DNA from: Acinetobacter sichuanensis
Lineage (GTDB): Bacteria; Pseudomonadota; Gammaproteobacteria; Pseudomonadales; Moraxellaceae
DNA length: 64,000 nucleotides
NCBI RefSeq assembly: GCF_003024515.2
Contig: NZ_PYIX02000007.1
Coordinates: 56,955-120,954, forward strand
Reading direction: 5' to 3'
Part shown: positions 36,623-44,403 of the stretch, in pieces
Layout of the letters: each line of letters begins with the position of its first letter
How positions within the stretch are numbered: the first letter of the stretch is position 1
Position numbers and translations under genes: made by a program
Notes under the pieces: generated by a model
What the model was told of the DNA's origin: nothing
The model's input: the letters and a program-made list of their open reading frames with translations, nothing else
The model's database searches: none

Positions 36623-37978
36623 TTATGCTGAAGTAGCTTTTTGTTCAGTTGTATTATTTTGCTGAGCTGGTTGTGCTTTTTCATCTGCTTTTGGTTGACC
36701 CGCTTTAGGATTTGCTCCTTGTGGTGTAGCAGCTTGAGGTTGATAAGGCTTAGCAACAACTTGTTGTTCAGCTTTGACTTTAGCAATACCATCAACAATC
36801 ACTTTATCGCCTGTGCTTAATCCTTCCGTCACAATCCAATTTTGACCTTGTATTCCAGAAGTCGTTACAGGACGAGATTCAACTTGACCTTTTGCATTGA
36901 CAAGCATAGCCATAGCTTGACCTGTAGGCGTACGTGTAATCGCAGCTTGAGGGATCAAATAGGCATTTGGAATCACACCTTGTACGATTTGCGCATTAGC
37001 AAACATACCAGGAAGTAATAAGTGATTTGGATTTGAGAACACAGCACGTAATGTCACAGAACCTGTATCAGGGTTTACACTCGCATCAGAAAATGCAAGA
37101 TTTCCTTCCACAGGGTAGATACTGCCATCTTCAAGCTTTAAGCGAACTTTCGTATTATTACTGCGGTCAATACTGCCTTGAGCAAGTTGTTGACGTAAAC
37201 GAAGTAGTTCAGCACTTGATTGATTAATATCTACATAAATTGGATCAAGCTGTTGAATCGTGACGAGAGCATTTGCTTGACTCGCAGTCACTAAAGCACC
37301 AGCAGTCACACTAGAACGTCCAGATTGACCTGAAATAGGCGAACGAACAGTAGAATAGCCAAGATTGACTTCAGCACTACGCAGTTCAGCTTGTGTTGCA
37401 TTGATATCTGCTTGTGTACCAGCAAAATCAGCTTTACTTGCTGCTAGATCAGCTTCTGCTAATTTTACTTGTGCAACAGCATCGTCATATTCTTGTTTAG
37501 AAATCGCATTTGAGCTAACCAATTGACGATAACGACCTTCTTTCACACGCAACACGCCTAAATTGGCTTGTTGACGAGCGATGGTTGCTTCTTGGCGTCC
37601 TAAATTTGCTTGTTGACGTGTTAAATTTGCACGAGCACTTTCAACAGATGCACGATTGATACGTGAATCAATCTCATAAAGTGGTTGACCCTCACGGACA
37701 AAACTACCTTCTGAGAATAGACGTTTTAAAATTACACCACTCGCTTGTGGACGAACTTCAGAAATTTGGTATGCTGCTGTACGCCCAGAGAGCTCTACAG
37801 TTTGTTCAACGCTTTGTGGTTGAGCAACAATGACACCAACTTCTGTCGGTGGCATTTTTTGAGCAGCAGCGCTACCTTGTTGTGCATCTTTTGGATCTTT
37901 GCTACAACCCACAAGTGCAAGACTTGTTGCTAGAGCACAAGCAGTAAGAGCAGGCGCCCAAAGCTTTGCCGACATCAT
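36623..37978 (-). CDS. adeI: AdeI, periplasmic adaptor of the AdeIJK pump
   Basis: A 451-residue membrane fusion protein. A lipoprotein signal with lipobox L-V-G-C leads into a beta-barrel/lipoyl and alpha-hairpin region: the coiled coil is rich in Ala/Gln/Arg (about 100-175, R-Q-Q-A-N-L-G-R-Q-E-A). A low-complexity Gln/Pro/Lys tail lies at the C-terminus. It bridges AdeJ to AdeK. Its ATG shares one base with the TAA of the PAP2 gene upstream (TAATG), so this gene is coupled to that one and the four genes form one operon. Confidence 0.94.
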   Translation of the reverse strand: MMSAKLWAPALTACALATSLALVGCSKDPKDAQQGSAAAQKMPPTEVGVIVAQPQSVEQTVELSGRTAAYQISEVRPQASGVILKRLFSEGSFVREGQPLYEIDSRINRASVESARANLTRQQANLGRQEATIARQQANLGVLRVKEGRYRQLVSSNAISKQEYDDAVAQVKLAEADLAASKADFAGTQADINATQAELRSAEVNLGYSTVRSPISGQSGRSSVTAGALVTASQANALVTIQQLDPIYVDINQSSAELLRLRQQLAQGSIDRSNNTKVRLKLEDGSIYPVEGNLAFSDASVNPDTGSVTLRAVFSNPNHLLLPGMFANAQIVQGVIPNAYLIPQAAITRTPTGQAMAMLVNAKGQVESRPVTTSGIQGQNWIVTEGLSTGDKVIVDGIAKVKAEQQVVAKPYQPQAATPQGANPKAGQPKADEKAQPAQQNNTTEQKATSA

Positions 37979-38619
37979 TATTCCACCTCGTTTAGATTCT
38001 TATCTAAAAATAATTTGTTCATACTTAATATTTGTTTCGAAAGCAAAAGCCAGATCAAAGAAATCCAGATAAACCCGATACTCCAACCCGCAAGTACATC
38101 AGTTGGAAAATGAGCACCTACATATACCCTCGAAAATCCCATACTTAGGCACCACAAACTAGCAAATATGATTAAAATTTTTGCTTTAGCATGCCGATAA
38201 AATATAAAAATGATTAAACAAGCAAGTACAGCGGCATATATGCTATGAGCACTTGGAAATGATGCACCATAGGTTTGCACCATTTGATAAGCTGCCTCAG
38301 GGCGTGGACGCTGAATAGAATATTTTAATATCCAACCTACAGCGGAAGCACCTAAAAGGCTAAAACTAATCAACACAACATTTGCATATTTTTTGACATA
38401 GGCTTGTTGTAAGCACCATATCCCACAAACCAACAACATGGCAGGTAAACCACCTAAATAAGACAAACCTACAGCGATATGATTTAAAAAATCAGAACGA
38501 TGTAAACTCATCCAGATGATAGAAGAACTATCAAGTTGTTGTATATACAAAATGTTGAGTCCAATACAACTTATACTTAATCCAATACAGCCAATAATGA
38601 AGAAAAAGATATAAGGCAT
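37978..38619 (-). CDS. PAP2-family phosphatase, first gene of the adeIJK operon
   Basis: A 213-residue membrane phosphatase with six helices. The family signature is K-Y-S-I-Q-R-P-R-P-E (about 108-117), P-S-A-H-S-I-Y (about 132-138) and S-R-V-Y-V-G-A-H-F-P-T-D-V (about 162-174). It likely dephosphorylates a lipid such as undecaprenyl or phosphatidylglycerol phosphate at the periplasmic face. The stop TAA overlaps the adeI ATG by one base. The promoter with the palindromic operator (38673-38694) lies 54-75 bases upstream, so this gene shares control with the pump. The same linkage is present in A. baumannii as I recall it. Confidence 0.85.
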   Translation of the reverse strand: MPYIFFFIIGCIGLSISCIGLNILYIQQLDSSSIIWMSLHRSDFLNHIAVGLSYLGGLPAMLLVCGIWCLQQAYVKKYANVVLISFSLLGASAVGWILKYSIQRPRPEAAYQMVQTYGASFPSAHSIYAAVLACLIIFIFYRHAKAKILIIFASLWCLSMGFSRVYVGAHFPTDVLAGWSIGFIWISLIWLLLSKQILSMNKLFLDKNLNEVE

Positions 38620-38672
38620 ATGAGATGACCTTGCTTTGGTTAATCACATGGTTGAGATTAATTAATGTGCTG

Positions 38673-38694
38673 AAGTGTACTAGCCAGTACACTT
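38673..38694 (-). promoter_or_regulatory. Operator palindrome in adeIJK promoter (candidate AdeN site)
   Basis: AAGTGTACT-AGCC-AGTACACTT is a 9-bp perfect inverted repeat. It lies inside the best promoter found for this operon, between the -35 (TTGAAA, 38702-38697) and overlapping the -10 (TACACT, 38679-38674). A bound repressor would block RNA polymerase. In A. baumannii the TetR-type AdeN represses this operon from upstream, so AdeN is the natural candidate; that is inference. Confidence 0.7.
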
Positions 38695-38702
38695 TTTTTC
38701 AA
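38674..38702 (-). promoter_or_regulatory. Sigma-70 promoter of PAP2-adeIJK operon
   Basis: On the minus strand, TTGAAA (-35), 17-base spacer, TACACT (-10). The first transcribed base would be near 38667, giving a leader of about 48 bases. A second copy of the CTTGAAAAAAA sequence lies 43 bases upstream (38735-38747), with a second inverted repeat between (38706-38714 with 38720-38728). Confidence 0.65.
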
Positions 38703-38780
38703 GTCACTATAAATGAGTAATTTATAGTAAGTTCTTTTTTTTCAAGTTGTAATCATTTGCACAAAATGATAACAATTTAA

Positions 38781-40838
38781 CTAATGACCATTCTTATGCG
38801 TTAAAGAGGAATGTTCCTCTACTTGCAAAGGTTGTTTTGGAGGCCAAAAAAAGTCGAGTGGTCTTGTAAAAAAATGAGTAAATACCAATTTTGCCAAAGG
38901 TTTCCATTGTTCAAAACGAACTTGTCTTGCTTTGAGTGCGACAATAATCGTCAGGCTAAAACTAACAAATAAGTTTGTCATCCCAATCAATAAAACACCT
39001 AAAAATGAAATGACGATCAATCCAATATCAGGTGAGCCATTGACACACATTAAGCCTTGAATAAAGTTGGCTGACGCAAAAGCGATATGACGAATATCTA
39101 AAGGTAAACCTAATATAAAACCAATGGTTCCCATGCTACCTAGCATAATACCAAACAGAAAATTACCTGCTAAAGCACCTAAATTTCGCTCCATATAGTC
39201 TGCAAATTTATTTAGCCTGTTTTGACCCATTAAATTTTTCAATTTGACATGTGCTTTCAAGCGTGGACTGACCTTACGATAGACTGCCATATTGTCAAAA
39301 TAGCCTGCGATTAAGCCAGATAAAAATAAACAAACACCCGCGATTGCAGCATGTGGCACAGCCAAAGATGTAAAAGGATTTAAACTATGCAAAACGACAT
39401 TGGCTTTGGCATGCGAGAGTAACGGTTCATGCATCGCTATTTGCCAAAAATAAGTAATCAAGGCTGCCGTAGGAATAGCGATAGAAATATTGCCCAAGAT
39501 CGCAATAAACTGGGTGCGAATAATATTGATAATTAAGGCAGCGAGTTCTGCAATCTGAGCTGTTTTAGAGCCTTTTCGATGTTGTACAGTTGAAGCAAGT
39601 GCTGCTGCTGTCATTGCAGGTTGTTTGGTTGCAACAGTAAAATGCAAGACATGAATAAACATAAAACCTAATGAATAATTCATGCTGAATAAAAAAGCTT
39701 GCATGAGTGGGGCAAGTGTTAAACGCGCTGTTAATATCTTTAACGTTGCCATTGTAGCAATAATAACGCCTGCACCCGCAGCCGCTTTATACATACCCAA
39801 AAATCCTTTTTTATCGGTACTTACATAATGCTCACCCGTTTTACTGGCATTTTCTGTTACTTGTAGCGCAATCAACTCACTATTGGTTTTGAGCAAATGT
39901 CGAACACTGGTTTCATTGTAGTGAGCATGTACAAGATCAATGATCAAATCACCACAAGAAACAGCACGTACTTTATCTTCTTCAACAATTAAATTGAGTA
40001 AAATTTCTACTCGATCAAGACATTGCTCAAGTAAAGATAATAAATACGTTAAACTTAAACTGACACCAATACGTTTGGTTGCACGACGAATTTTAAGTAC
40101 GACATCACGACATTGTTCAATCATGACAAGAGCTTGGTCAGCATCTGGAGGAGCAAGCACCGCGATTTCATTGATATCTCGATGCTGTTTTTTATAAGCC
40201 TCAATAAACTCAATAATTTCACGGTTTTGAACTAAGAAAGGTGATTCATATTCACTGAGTTCAGGATAAGCATTAATAAATTCAGGATATAAGCCAATCC
40301 CACTGATTCGATAAGACAATACTGTAATGGCTGTGATCAATTCACGTTTGACATTGAGTTCAGCTTTTAGAAAATGACCTTGTGTCAAAATATGGAAAAG
40401 CTGATTCCATTGCGCGTCTTTAATATGTTCGAGCCAGTATTTATCGGTACGTTGATGAAATACATTGCCCACCAAATCACGTAAATCTGTTTCATCTTTC
40501 AATAAAGGTAAGAAATAAGCACCCAAGCGCTGTGAAAGCTGACTCCAAAAGCCATCAAGTGACAAAATGCCGCTATCTGCATATAAACTTGCTTGTTTAT
40601 GTTGGTTAATAATTTTAAGTAAATAGCCTTGAACATTTAAAGCAGCGGTAGGCGTAATGAGTAAGGCTTGAATAAAAGCTTGTACATGTTGCTGTGTAAG
40701 TTCAGCATTTTGACTATGGGCTGGTCGAATACGATTGACCAACTCAATAAGGAGAGATTCATCAGGAATAGCTTGAGGAGACTCAAGCTGTTCCTGCATT
40801 TTTAAAAAGATATCATTAAATTTTATATGCATAGGCAA
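38781..40838 (-). CDS. SpecificRecomb-family membrane protein (named 'site-specific recombinase')
   Basis: A 685-residue protein matching, by recognition, the SpecificRecomb family (PF10136, once called gcr). The name comes from an early report in Neisseria, but what is visible here is not a DNA recombinase: a soluble helical N-terminal half (about 1-330) is followed by six or so membrane helices (about 345-640, for instance A-A-A-G-A-G-V-I-I-A-T-M and L-I-N-I-I-R-T-Q-F-I-A-I-L-G-N-I). There is no Ser or Tyr recombinase active site. The actual role is unknown. It lies 15 bases downstream of ispB on the same strand, so may share its mRNA. Confidence 0.75.
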   Translation of the reverse strand: MPMHIKFNDIFLKMQEQLESPQAIPDESLLIELVNRIRPAHSQNAELTQQHVQAFIQALLITPTAALNVQGYLLKIINQHKQASLYADSGILSLDGFWSQLSQRLGAYFLPLLKDETDLRDLVGNVFHQRTDKYWLEHIKDAQWNQLFHILTQGHFLKAELNVKRELITAITVLSYRISGIGLYPEFINAYPELSEYESPFLVQNREIIEFIEAYKKQHRDINEIAVLAPPDADQALVMIEQCRDVVLKIRRATKRIGVSLSLTYLLSLLEQCLDRVEILLNLIVEEDKVRAVSCGDLIIDLVHAHYNETSVRHLLKTNSELIALQVTENASKTGEHYVSTDKKGFLGMYKAAAGAGVIIATMATLKILTARLTLAPLMQAFLFSMNYSLGFMFIHVLHFTVATKQPAMTAAALASTVQHRKGSKTAQIAELAALIINIIRTQFIAILGNISIAIPTAALITYFWQIAMHEPLLSHAKANVVLHSLNPFTSLAVPHAAIAGVCLFLSGLIAGYFDNMAVYRKVSPRLKAHVKLKNLMGQNRLNKFADYMERNLGALAGNFLFGIMLGSMGTIGFILGLPLDIRHIAFASANFIQGLMCVNGSPDIGLIVISFLGVLLIGMTNLFVSFSLTIIVALKARQVRFEQWKPLAKLVFTHFFTRPLDFFWPPKQPLQVEEHSSLTHKNGH

Positions 40839-40853
40839 AAATGTAGCTTAAGT

Positions 40854-41831
40854 TTATTGAATTCTATGTAAAGCAAGTTGTGCCAAATTGAACAAGGCTT
40901 GGCGATAAATACTGTCAGGCAAATGTTCTAAAGCACGTATTGCGGCTTGAGTTTCTTCGGTAGCGCGTTGGCTGCAATATTCTAAAGCCCCTGAACTGTG
41001 AACAATTTCAATCACACGTGTTAAGTCAGAAGTGCCACCTGTTGCAATGCTTTTACGAATAATTTCATGATCATCGCCTGTTGTATTTCTTAAAGCTGAG
41101 ATTAAAGGTAAAGTTGGTTTACCTTCCATCAAATCATCACCGATATTTTTACCTAATGTTTCTGCATCAGAGGTGTAATCTAAAATATCGTCAATAATCT
41201 GGAATGCATTACCAAAATGACCTGCAAATAAACGTAATGGTTCACGGTACTCAGGTTTACCCGCTAAAATTGCAGCACCTTCGGTTGCAAGTTCAAAGAG
41301 GCGAGAAGTCTTACCATGGATAATATCAAGATAGGTTTGTTCTGTGGTTTCAGGTTGATGCTGTGCTTGAAGTTGTAAAACTTCGCCTTCCGCAATTTCA
41401 CATGTTCCTGTAGAAAAATCTTTCAGTAAAACCATATTATCAAGGTCAACCAAAAGGTCAAAGGCACGAGAAATCAGGAAATCACCCACTAATACCGCAG
41501 TTTGGTTATTCCATGTTGCATTGGCAGTCGGGCGACCACGGCGTAAACCAGATTCATCTACAACATCATCATGAACCAACGTTGCTGTATGCAACATTTC
41601 AATAATGGCAGCAAGTTTACGATACGGTTCCATATCTGTTGCACCACAAGCCTTTGCTGCAAGTAAGCACATGATTGGGCGCATACGTTTACCGCCAGCT
41701 TCAACAACATGTTTACTTACAGCCATCACGAGTGCGACTTTAGACGTAATCCCTTCATTAATAAACTGATCCATTGCAGCAAAGTCAGTGGCAACAGGCG
41801 CGAGAATATCTTGCTTAAAGTCAATGGTCAT
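40854..41831 (-). CDS. ispB: Octaprenyl/polyprenyl diphosphate synthase IspB
   Basis: A 325-residue long-chain trans-prenyltransferase. The first Asp-rich motif is D-D-V-V-D-E (about 92-97), the second D-D-I-L-D-Y (about 218-223), with G-G-K-R-M-R-P for IPP binding. It makes the polyprenyl side chain of ubiquinone. The start codon ATG 41831 follows GAAGGAAGC-like sequence. It is divergent from rplU-rpmA, the order conserved in many gammaproteobacteria including E. coli. The SpecificRecomb gene follows 15 bases later. Confidence 0.92.
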   Translation of the reverse strand: MTIDFKQDILAPVATDFAAMDQFINEGITSKVALVMAVSKHVVEAGGKRMRPIMCLLAAKACGATDMEPYRKLAAIIEMLHTATLVHDDVVDESGLRRGRPTANATWNNQTAVLVGDFLISRAFDLLVDLDNMVLLKDFSTGTCEIAEGEVLQLQAQHQPETTEQTYLDIIHGKTSRLFELATEGAAILAGKPEYREPLRLFAGHFGNAFQIIDDILDYTSDAETLGKNIGDDLMEGKPTLPLISALRNTTGDDHEIIRKSIATGGTSDLTRVIEIVHSSGALEYCSQRATEETQAAIRALEHLPDSIYRQALFNLAQLALHRIQ

Positions 41832-42259
41832 GTGAAGGAAGCCTCATACAAATGCATTTTTAAGTTGCTAGTGTAACAATTAACATCAATGAATGTTGCT
41901 TATGAAAACAGTCATCGTACTGAATCTTAATGATATGTTCTTAATTTGTCCAAAAACTGACGGAATTAGAGCTGTTCTGTAAGTCATTCTTTTGAGCTAC
42001 ATAGTAGCGAATTTAACTGAAAAATCTATTTTAATTTATGTAAAAATAGAAAAAATAGAGTTATTTCAAATATTAATAAAAAATACTGTATAAAATATCT
42101 GAATAAAGAATAAACAAATAGAATATTTAACTAAAATGGCTTGTTGTTTAATTCATTATCACTTAAAATCTTTGCCCTTGTATAACCCCCAGTGGCGTTC
42201 GTTTTAAGATCGGAATATTCCTTTTTCGGCACGACGACACGGGCAAGTTGGAGTACATT
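41832..42259. other. Divergent region ispB / rplU, including an rplU leader
   Basis: The first 300 bases are AT-rich and should hold the ispB and rplU promoters. The last 90 form a leader to rplU with possible long-range pairing: TTGCCC at 42172-42177 with GGGCAA at 42241-42246, next to the ribosome site at 42248-42253. Its function is unproven. Confidence 0.5.
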
Positions 42260-42571
42260 ATGTACGCAGTAATCCAAAGCGGTGGTAAACAGCACCGTGT
42301 TGTTGAGGGTGAAACCCTTAAAGTTGAATTGTTGAAAGCTGAAACTGGCGCAACTATTACATTTGATGATGTATTAATGGTTGTGAATGGCGAAAGCATT
42401 CAAATCGGTGCTCCAGTTGTTGCTGGCGCAAAAGTAACTGCAGAAGTGGTTGGTCATGGTCGTCACGACAAAATCCGTATTGTTAAAATGCGTCGTCGTA
42501 AACATTACCGTAAACAACAAGGTCACCGTCAATGGTTTACTGAGTTGAAAATTACTAGTATTGCAGGCTAA
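42260..42571 (+). CDS. rplU: 50S ribosomal protein L21
   Basis: A 103-residue L21 with the family start [11 protein letters not shown]. An in-frame TTG at 42248 would lengthen it by four residues, but that TTG is part of the TTGGAG ribosome site, so ATG 42260 is the start. L21 binds 23S rRNA in the large subunit next to L20. It is followed by rpmA after 18 bases. Confidence 0.97.
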   Translation: MYAVIQSGGKQHRVVEGETLKVELLKAETGATITFDDVLMVVNGESIQIGAPVVAGAKVTAEVVGHGRHDKIRIVKMRRRKHYRKQQGHRQWFTELKITSIAG

Positions 42572-42589
42572 TCACGAGGAGTAATAGAC

Positions 42590-42847
42590 ATGGCTCACAA
42601 AAAAGCCGGTGGTTCGACACGAAATGGTCGTGATTCAAACCCTAAAATGTTAGGTGTTAAAATGTACGGTGGTCAAGCTGTGACTGCTGGTAACATTATC
42701 GTTCGTCAACGTGGTACAGAGTTCCACGCTGGTGCAAACGTAGGTATGGGTCGTGACCATACTTTATTTGCTACTGCTGATGGCGTAATCAAGTTCGAAG
42801 TAAAAGGTCAATTTGGCCGTCGTTATGTAACTGTTGAAACTGCATAA
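42590..42847 (+). CDS. rpmA: 50S ribosomal protein L27
   Basis: An 85-residue L27. The N-terminal [16 protein letters not shown] reaches the peptidyl transferase centre and helps position tRNA substrates. No N-terminal pro-sequence as in Firmicutes is present. GAGGAG precedes the ATG. The gene is co-transcribed with rplU, ended by the terminator at 42866. In E. coli, obgE follows; here a DUF559 gene does. Confidence 0.97.
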   Translation: MAHKKAGGSTRNGRDSNPKMLGVKMYGGQAVTAGNIIVRQRGTEFHAGANVGMGRDHTLFATADGVIKFEVKGQFGRRYVTVETA

Positions 42848-42865
42848 GTTTTAAACGTTCATAGC

Positions 42866-42897
42866 AATGCCAGTCAGTTGAAAAATTGACTGGCATT
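42866..42897 (+). terminator. Terminator of rplU-rpmA
   Basis: An 11-bp stem (42866-42876 with 42887-42897; AATGCCAGTCA) with T-tract (TTTTTTATAT). Confidence 0.9.
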
Positions 42898-42933
42898 TTT
42901 TATATCTGAATAAAAATTATTTTAAATCTAAAA

Positions 42934-43302
42934 ATGAAAATAGACCCACAATTACTCGAATTCGCCAAAATTATGCGCACAAATGCCACTGAGGCAGAGC
43001 ATTTAATGTGGCAACTTTTACGTAATAAGCAATTTATGAATTTGAAGTTCCGCCGTCAGCATGTAATTAAACCCTATATTGTAGATTTTTACTGTCATGA
43101 AATTGGTTTAGTGATTGAGTTGGATGGAAGCCAACACAATACGGATGATGGAAAAGAATATGATGTTGAACGGACAAAGTTTTTAGAGGCTTTGGGTTTG
43201 AAAGTTGTAAGGTCTTGGAATCATGATGTGTTGGGGGAGACGGATGTGGTTTTAGAGCATTTATGGTCAATATGTACTGAATTAAAAAGCACCTCTCCCT
43301 AA
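42934..43302 (+). CDS. DUF559 protein (Vsr-like nuclease fold)
   Basis: A 122-residue protein with the DUF559 pattern: N-terminal R-T-N-A-T-E-A-E-H-L-M-W-Q-L-L-R-N, F-R-R-Q-H, then V-D-F-Y-C (about 49-53), V-I-E-L-D-G-S-Q-H (about 60-68) and R-T-K-F-L-E-A-L-G-L-K-V-V-R. The family is related to very-short-patch repair endonucleases, with the E/D residues in the sheet as possible metal ligands; activity is unproven. The last three codons and stop fall inside a REP-like palindromic element. It is an accessory gene between conserved rpmA and valS. Confidence 0.82.
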   Translation: MKIDPQLLEFAKIMRTNATEAEHLMWQLLRNKQFMNLKFRRQHVIKPYIVDFYCHEIGLVIELDGSQHNTDDGKEYDVERTKFLEALGLKVVRSWNHDVLGETDVVLEHLWSICTELKSTSP

Positions 43303-43401
43303 CCCTCTCCTAGAAGGAGAGGGAACTCCAGTGCGAAACTCATGCAGGTCTTAAATCAAATAACGCTCCCTCTCCTTATGGGAGAGGGTTGGGGTGAGGG
43401 A
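43291..43401. repeat. REP-like element with paired CCCTCTCC hairpins
   Basis: Two hairpins of opposite orientation: 43303-43311/43315-43323 (CCCTCTCCT) and 43368-43375/43381-43388 (CCCTCTCC). Flanks are inverted too (43292-43310 against 43381-43400). This is the form of a bacterial interspersed mosaic element, moved in other bacteria by RAYT-type transposases or similar; no such gene is here. Confidence 0.8.
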
Positions 43402-43461
43402 AATTAGTTATCTTGAGTAGTTAGTTCAGTTATATCTTTGGCTTACGTGGACTGAATGGCT

Positions 43462-44400
43462 TCAGCTTTTTTTATTAGCTACTCCAAAAGGAATATGTAC
43501 AGAAGCTATGCTATCTGCAGTTTTTTCTAAATGTCCAACTTGATCATCGAAGAAAATATGTGGTTGTAATATCTCTAATACTTTACGTTTTTCAATTCCA
43601 CCCAAGAAAAAAGCTTCATTTATAGTTTCGATACCCCAAGAACGTAAAGAGTTGATTACACGTTTATGTGCAGGTGCATTGCGTGCAGTCACGATAGAAA
43701 TTCTCAAACGACTTTCATAATCTGAATGTTGCGATTGATATTTAAGCTCTTCTTTTTGTAAAGTGGATAATTCTTTCAAAAGTTTATGTAGTGGGCCTTC
43801 ATTAGCGGGTTGATCTGCTAAGTTTTTTTCATTCTCTATGAAAGCATCCAAATCCTTTTCTTTATATATTTTTTCAGAAGCATCATCAGCTATTACACCA
43901 TCAAAGTCGAATGCTATACGTAATTCTTCATCATGAGCGACATCAAATATATGACCTTTTAATATTAAACCAGCAGGATATCCTGCAATAATTGCTTGAT
44001 TAACATCAGTTTCATTGGCTGAAAGGAATAAGCTAATATTAAAAGCATCAATGTATTTGTGCGGTGTGCGACCTTGTAAAAAGATAGCCCTTTTAATACC
44101 TAATCCATAATGCTCTATGGAATTCATTACACGTAAACCTGTATTTGGATCGTTACGTGAAAGTAGAATGACTTCAACGAATGGCTTATCTTTAGGAAAA
44201 ATACTATTTAGACTAAGAAGCCGTTGAATAAATGGAAAAGCCACACCTTGATCTAATAGAGTATTTTCATGTTCATGCTGGTATTCACGATATGCTAGTT
44301 CTCCTTGAGTTCTAAAAATTTCATCTGATTCTTCAAGATTGAACAAAGCACTTGAAGCTAAACCTATAACTAGTTTTTGTTCTAAATCATATCCGCTCAT
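43462..44400 (-). CDS. Cytosolic 5'-nucleotidase family protein (HAD-type)
   Basis: A 312-residue protein like PF06189 5'-nucleotidases. The motif F-D-F-D-G-V-I-A-D-D (Asp165 and Asp167) and a later F-F-D-D-Q resemble HAD catalytic centres; N-S-I-E-H-Y-G-L-G-I precedes them. It would dephosphorylate nucleoside monophosphates in the cytoplasm. It begins 3 bases after the stop of the upstream membrane-protein gene, so the two are almost certainly co-translated. The stretch is more AT-rich than valS. A role in a defence or nucleotide-signal system is possible but not shown. Confidence 0.8.
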   Translation of the reverse strand: MSGYDLEQKLVIGLASSALFNLEESDEIFRTQGELAYREYQHEHENTLLDQGVAFPFIQRLLSLNSIFPKDKPFVEVILLSRNDPNTGLRVMNSIEHYGLGIKRAIFLQGRTPHKYIDAFNISLFLSANETDVNQAIIAGYPAGLILKGHIFDVAHDEELRIAFDFDGVIADDASEKIYKEKDLDAFIENEKNLADQPANEGPLHKLLKELSTLQKEELKYQSQHSDYESRLRISIVTARNAPAHKRVINSLRSWGIETINEAFFLGGIEKRKVLEILQPHIFFDDQVGHLEKTADSIASVHIPFGVANKKS

Positions 44401-44403
44401 AAT

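Noticed and set aside
38673..38700. Hairpin upstream of the PAP2-adeIJK operon as a terminator of the neighbouring gene
   Set aside because: The T-tract is on the plus strand, but the gene ending nearby is on the minus strand; the position inside a promoter fits an operator better.
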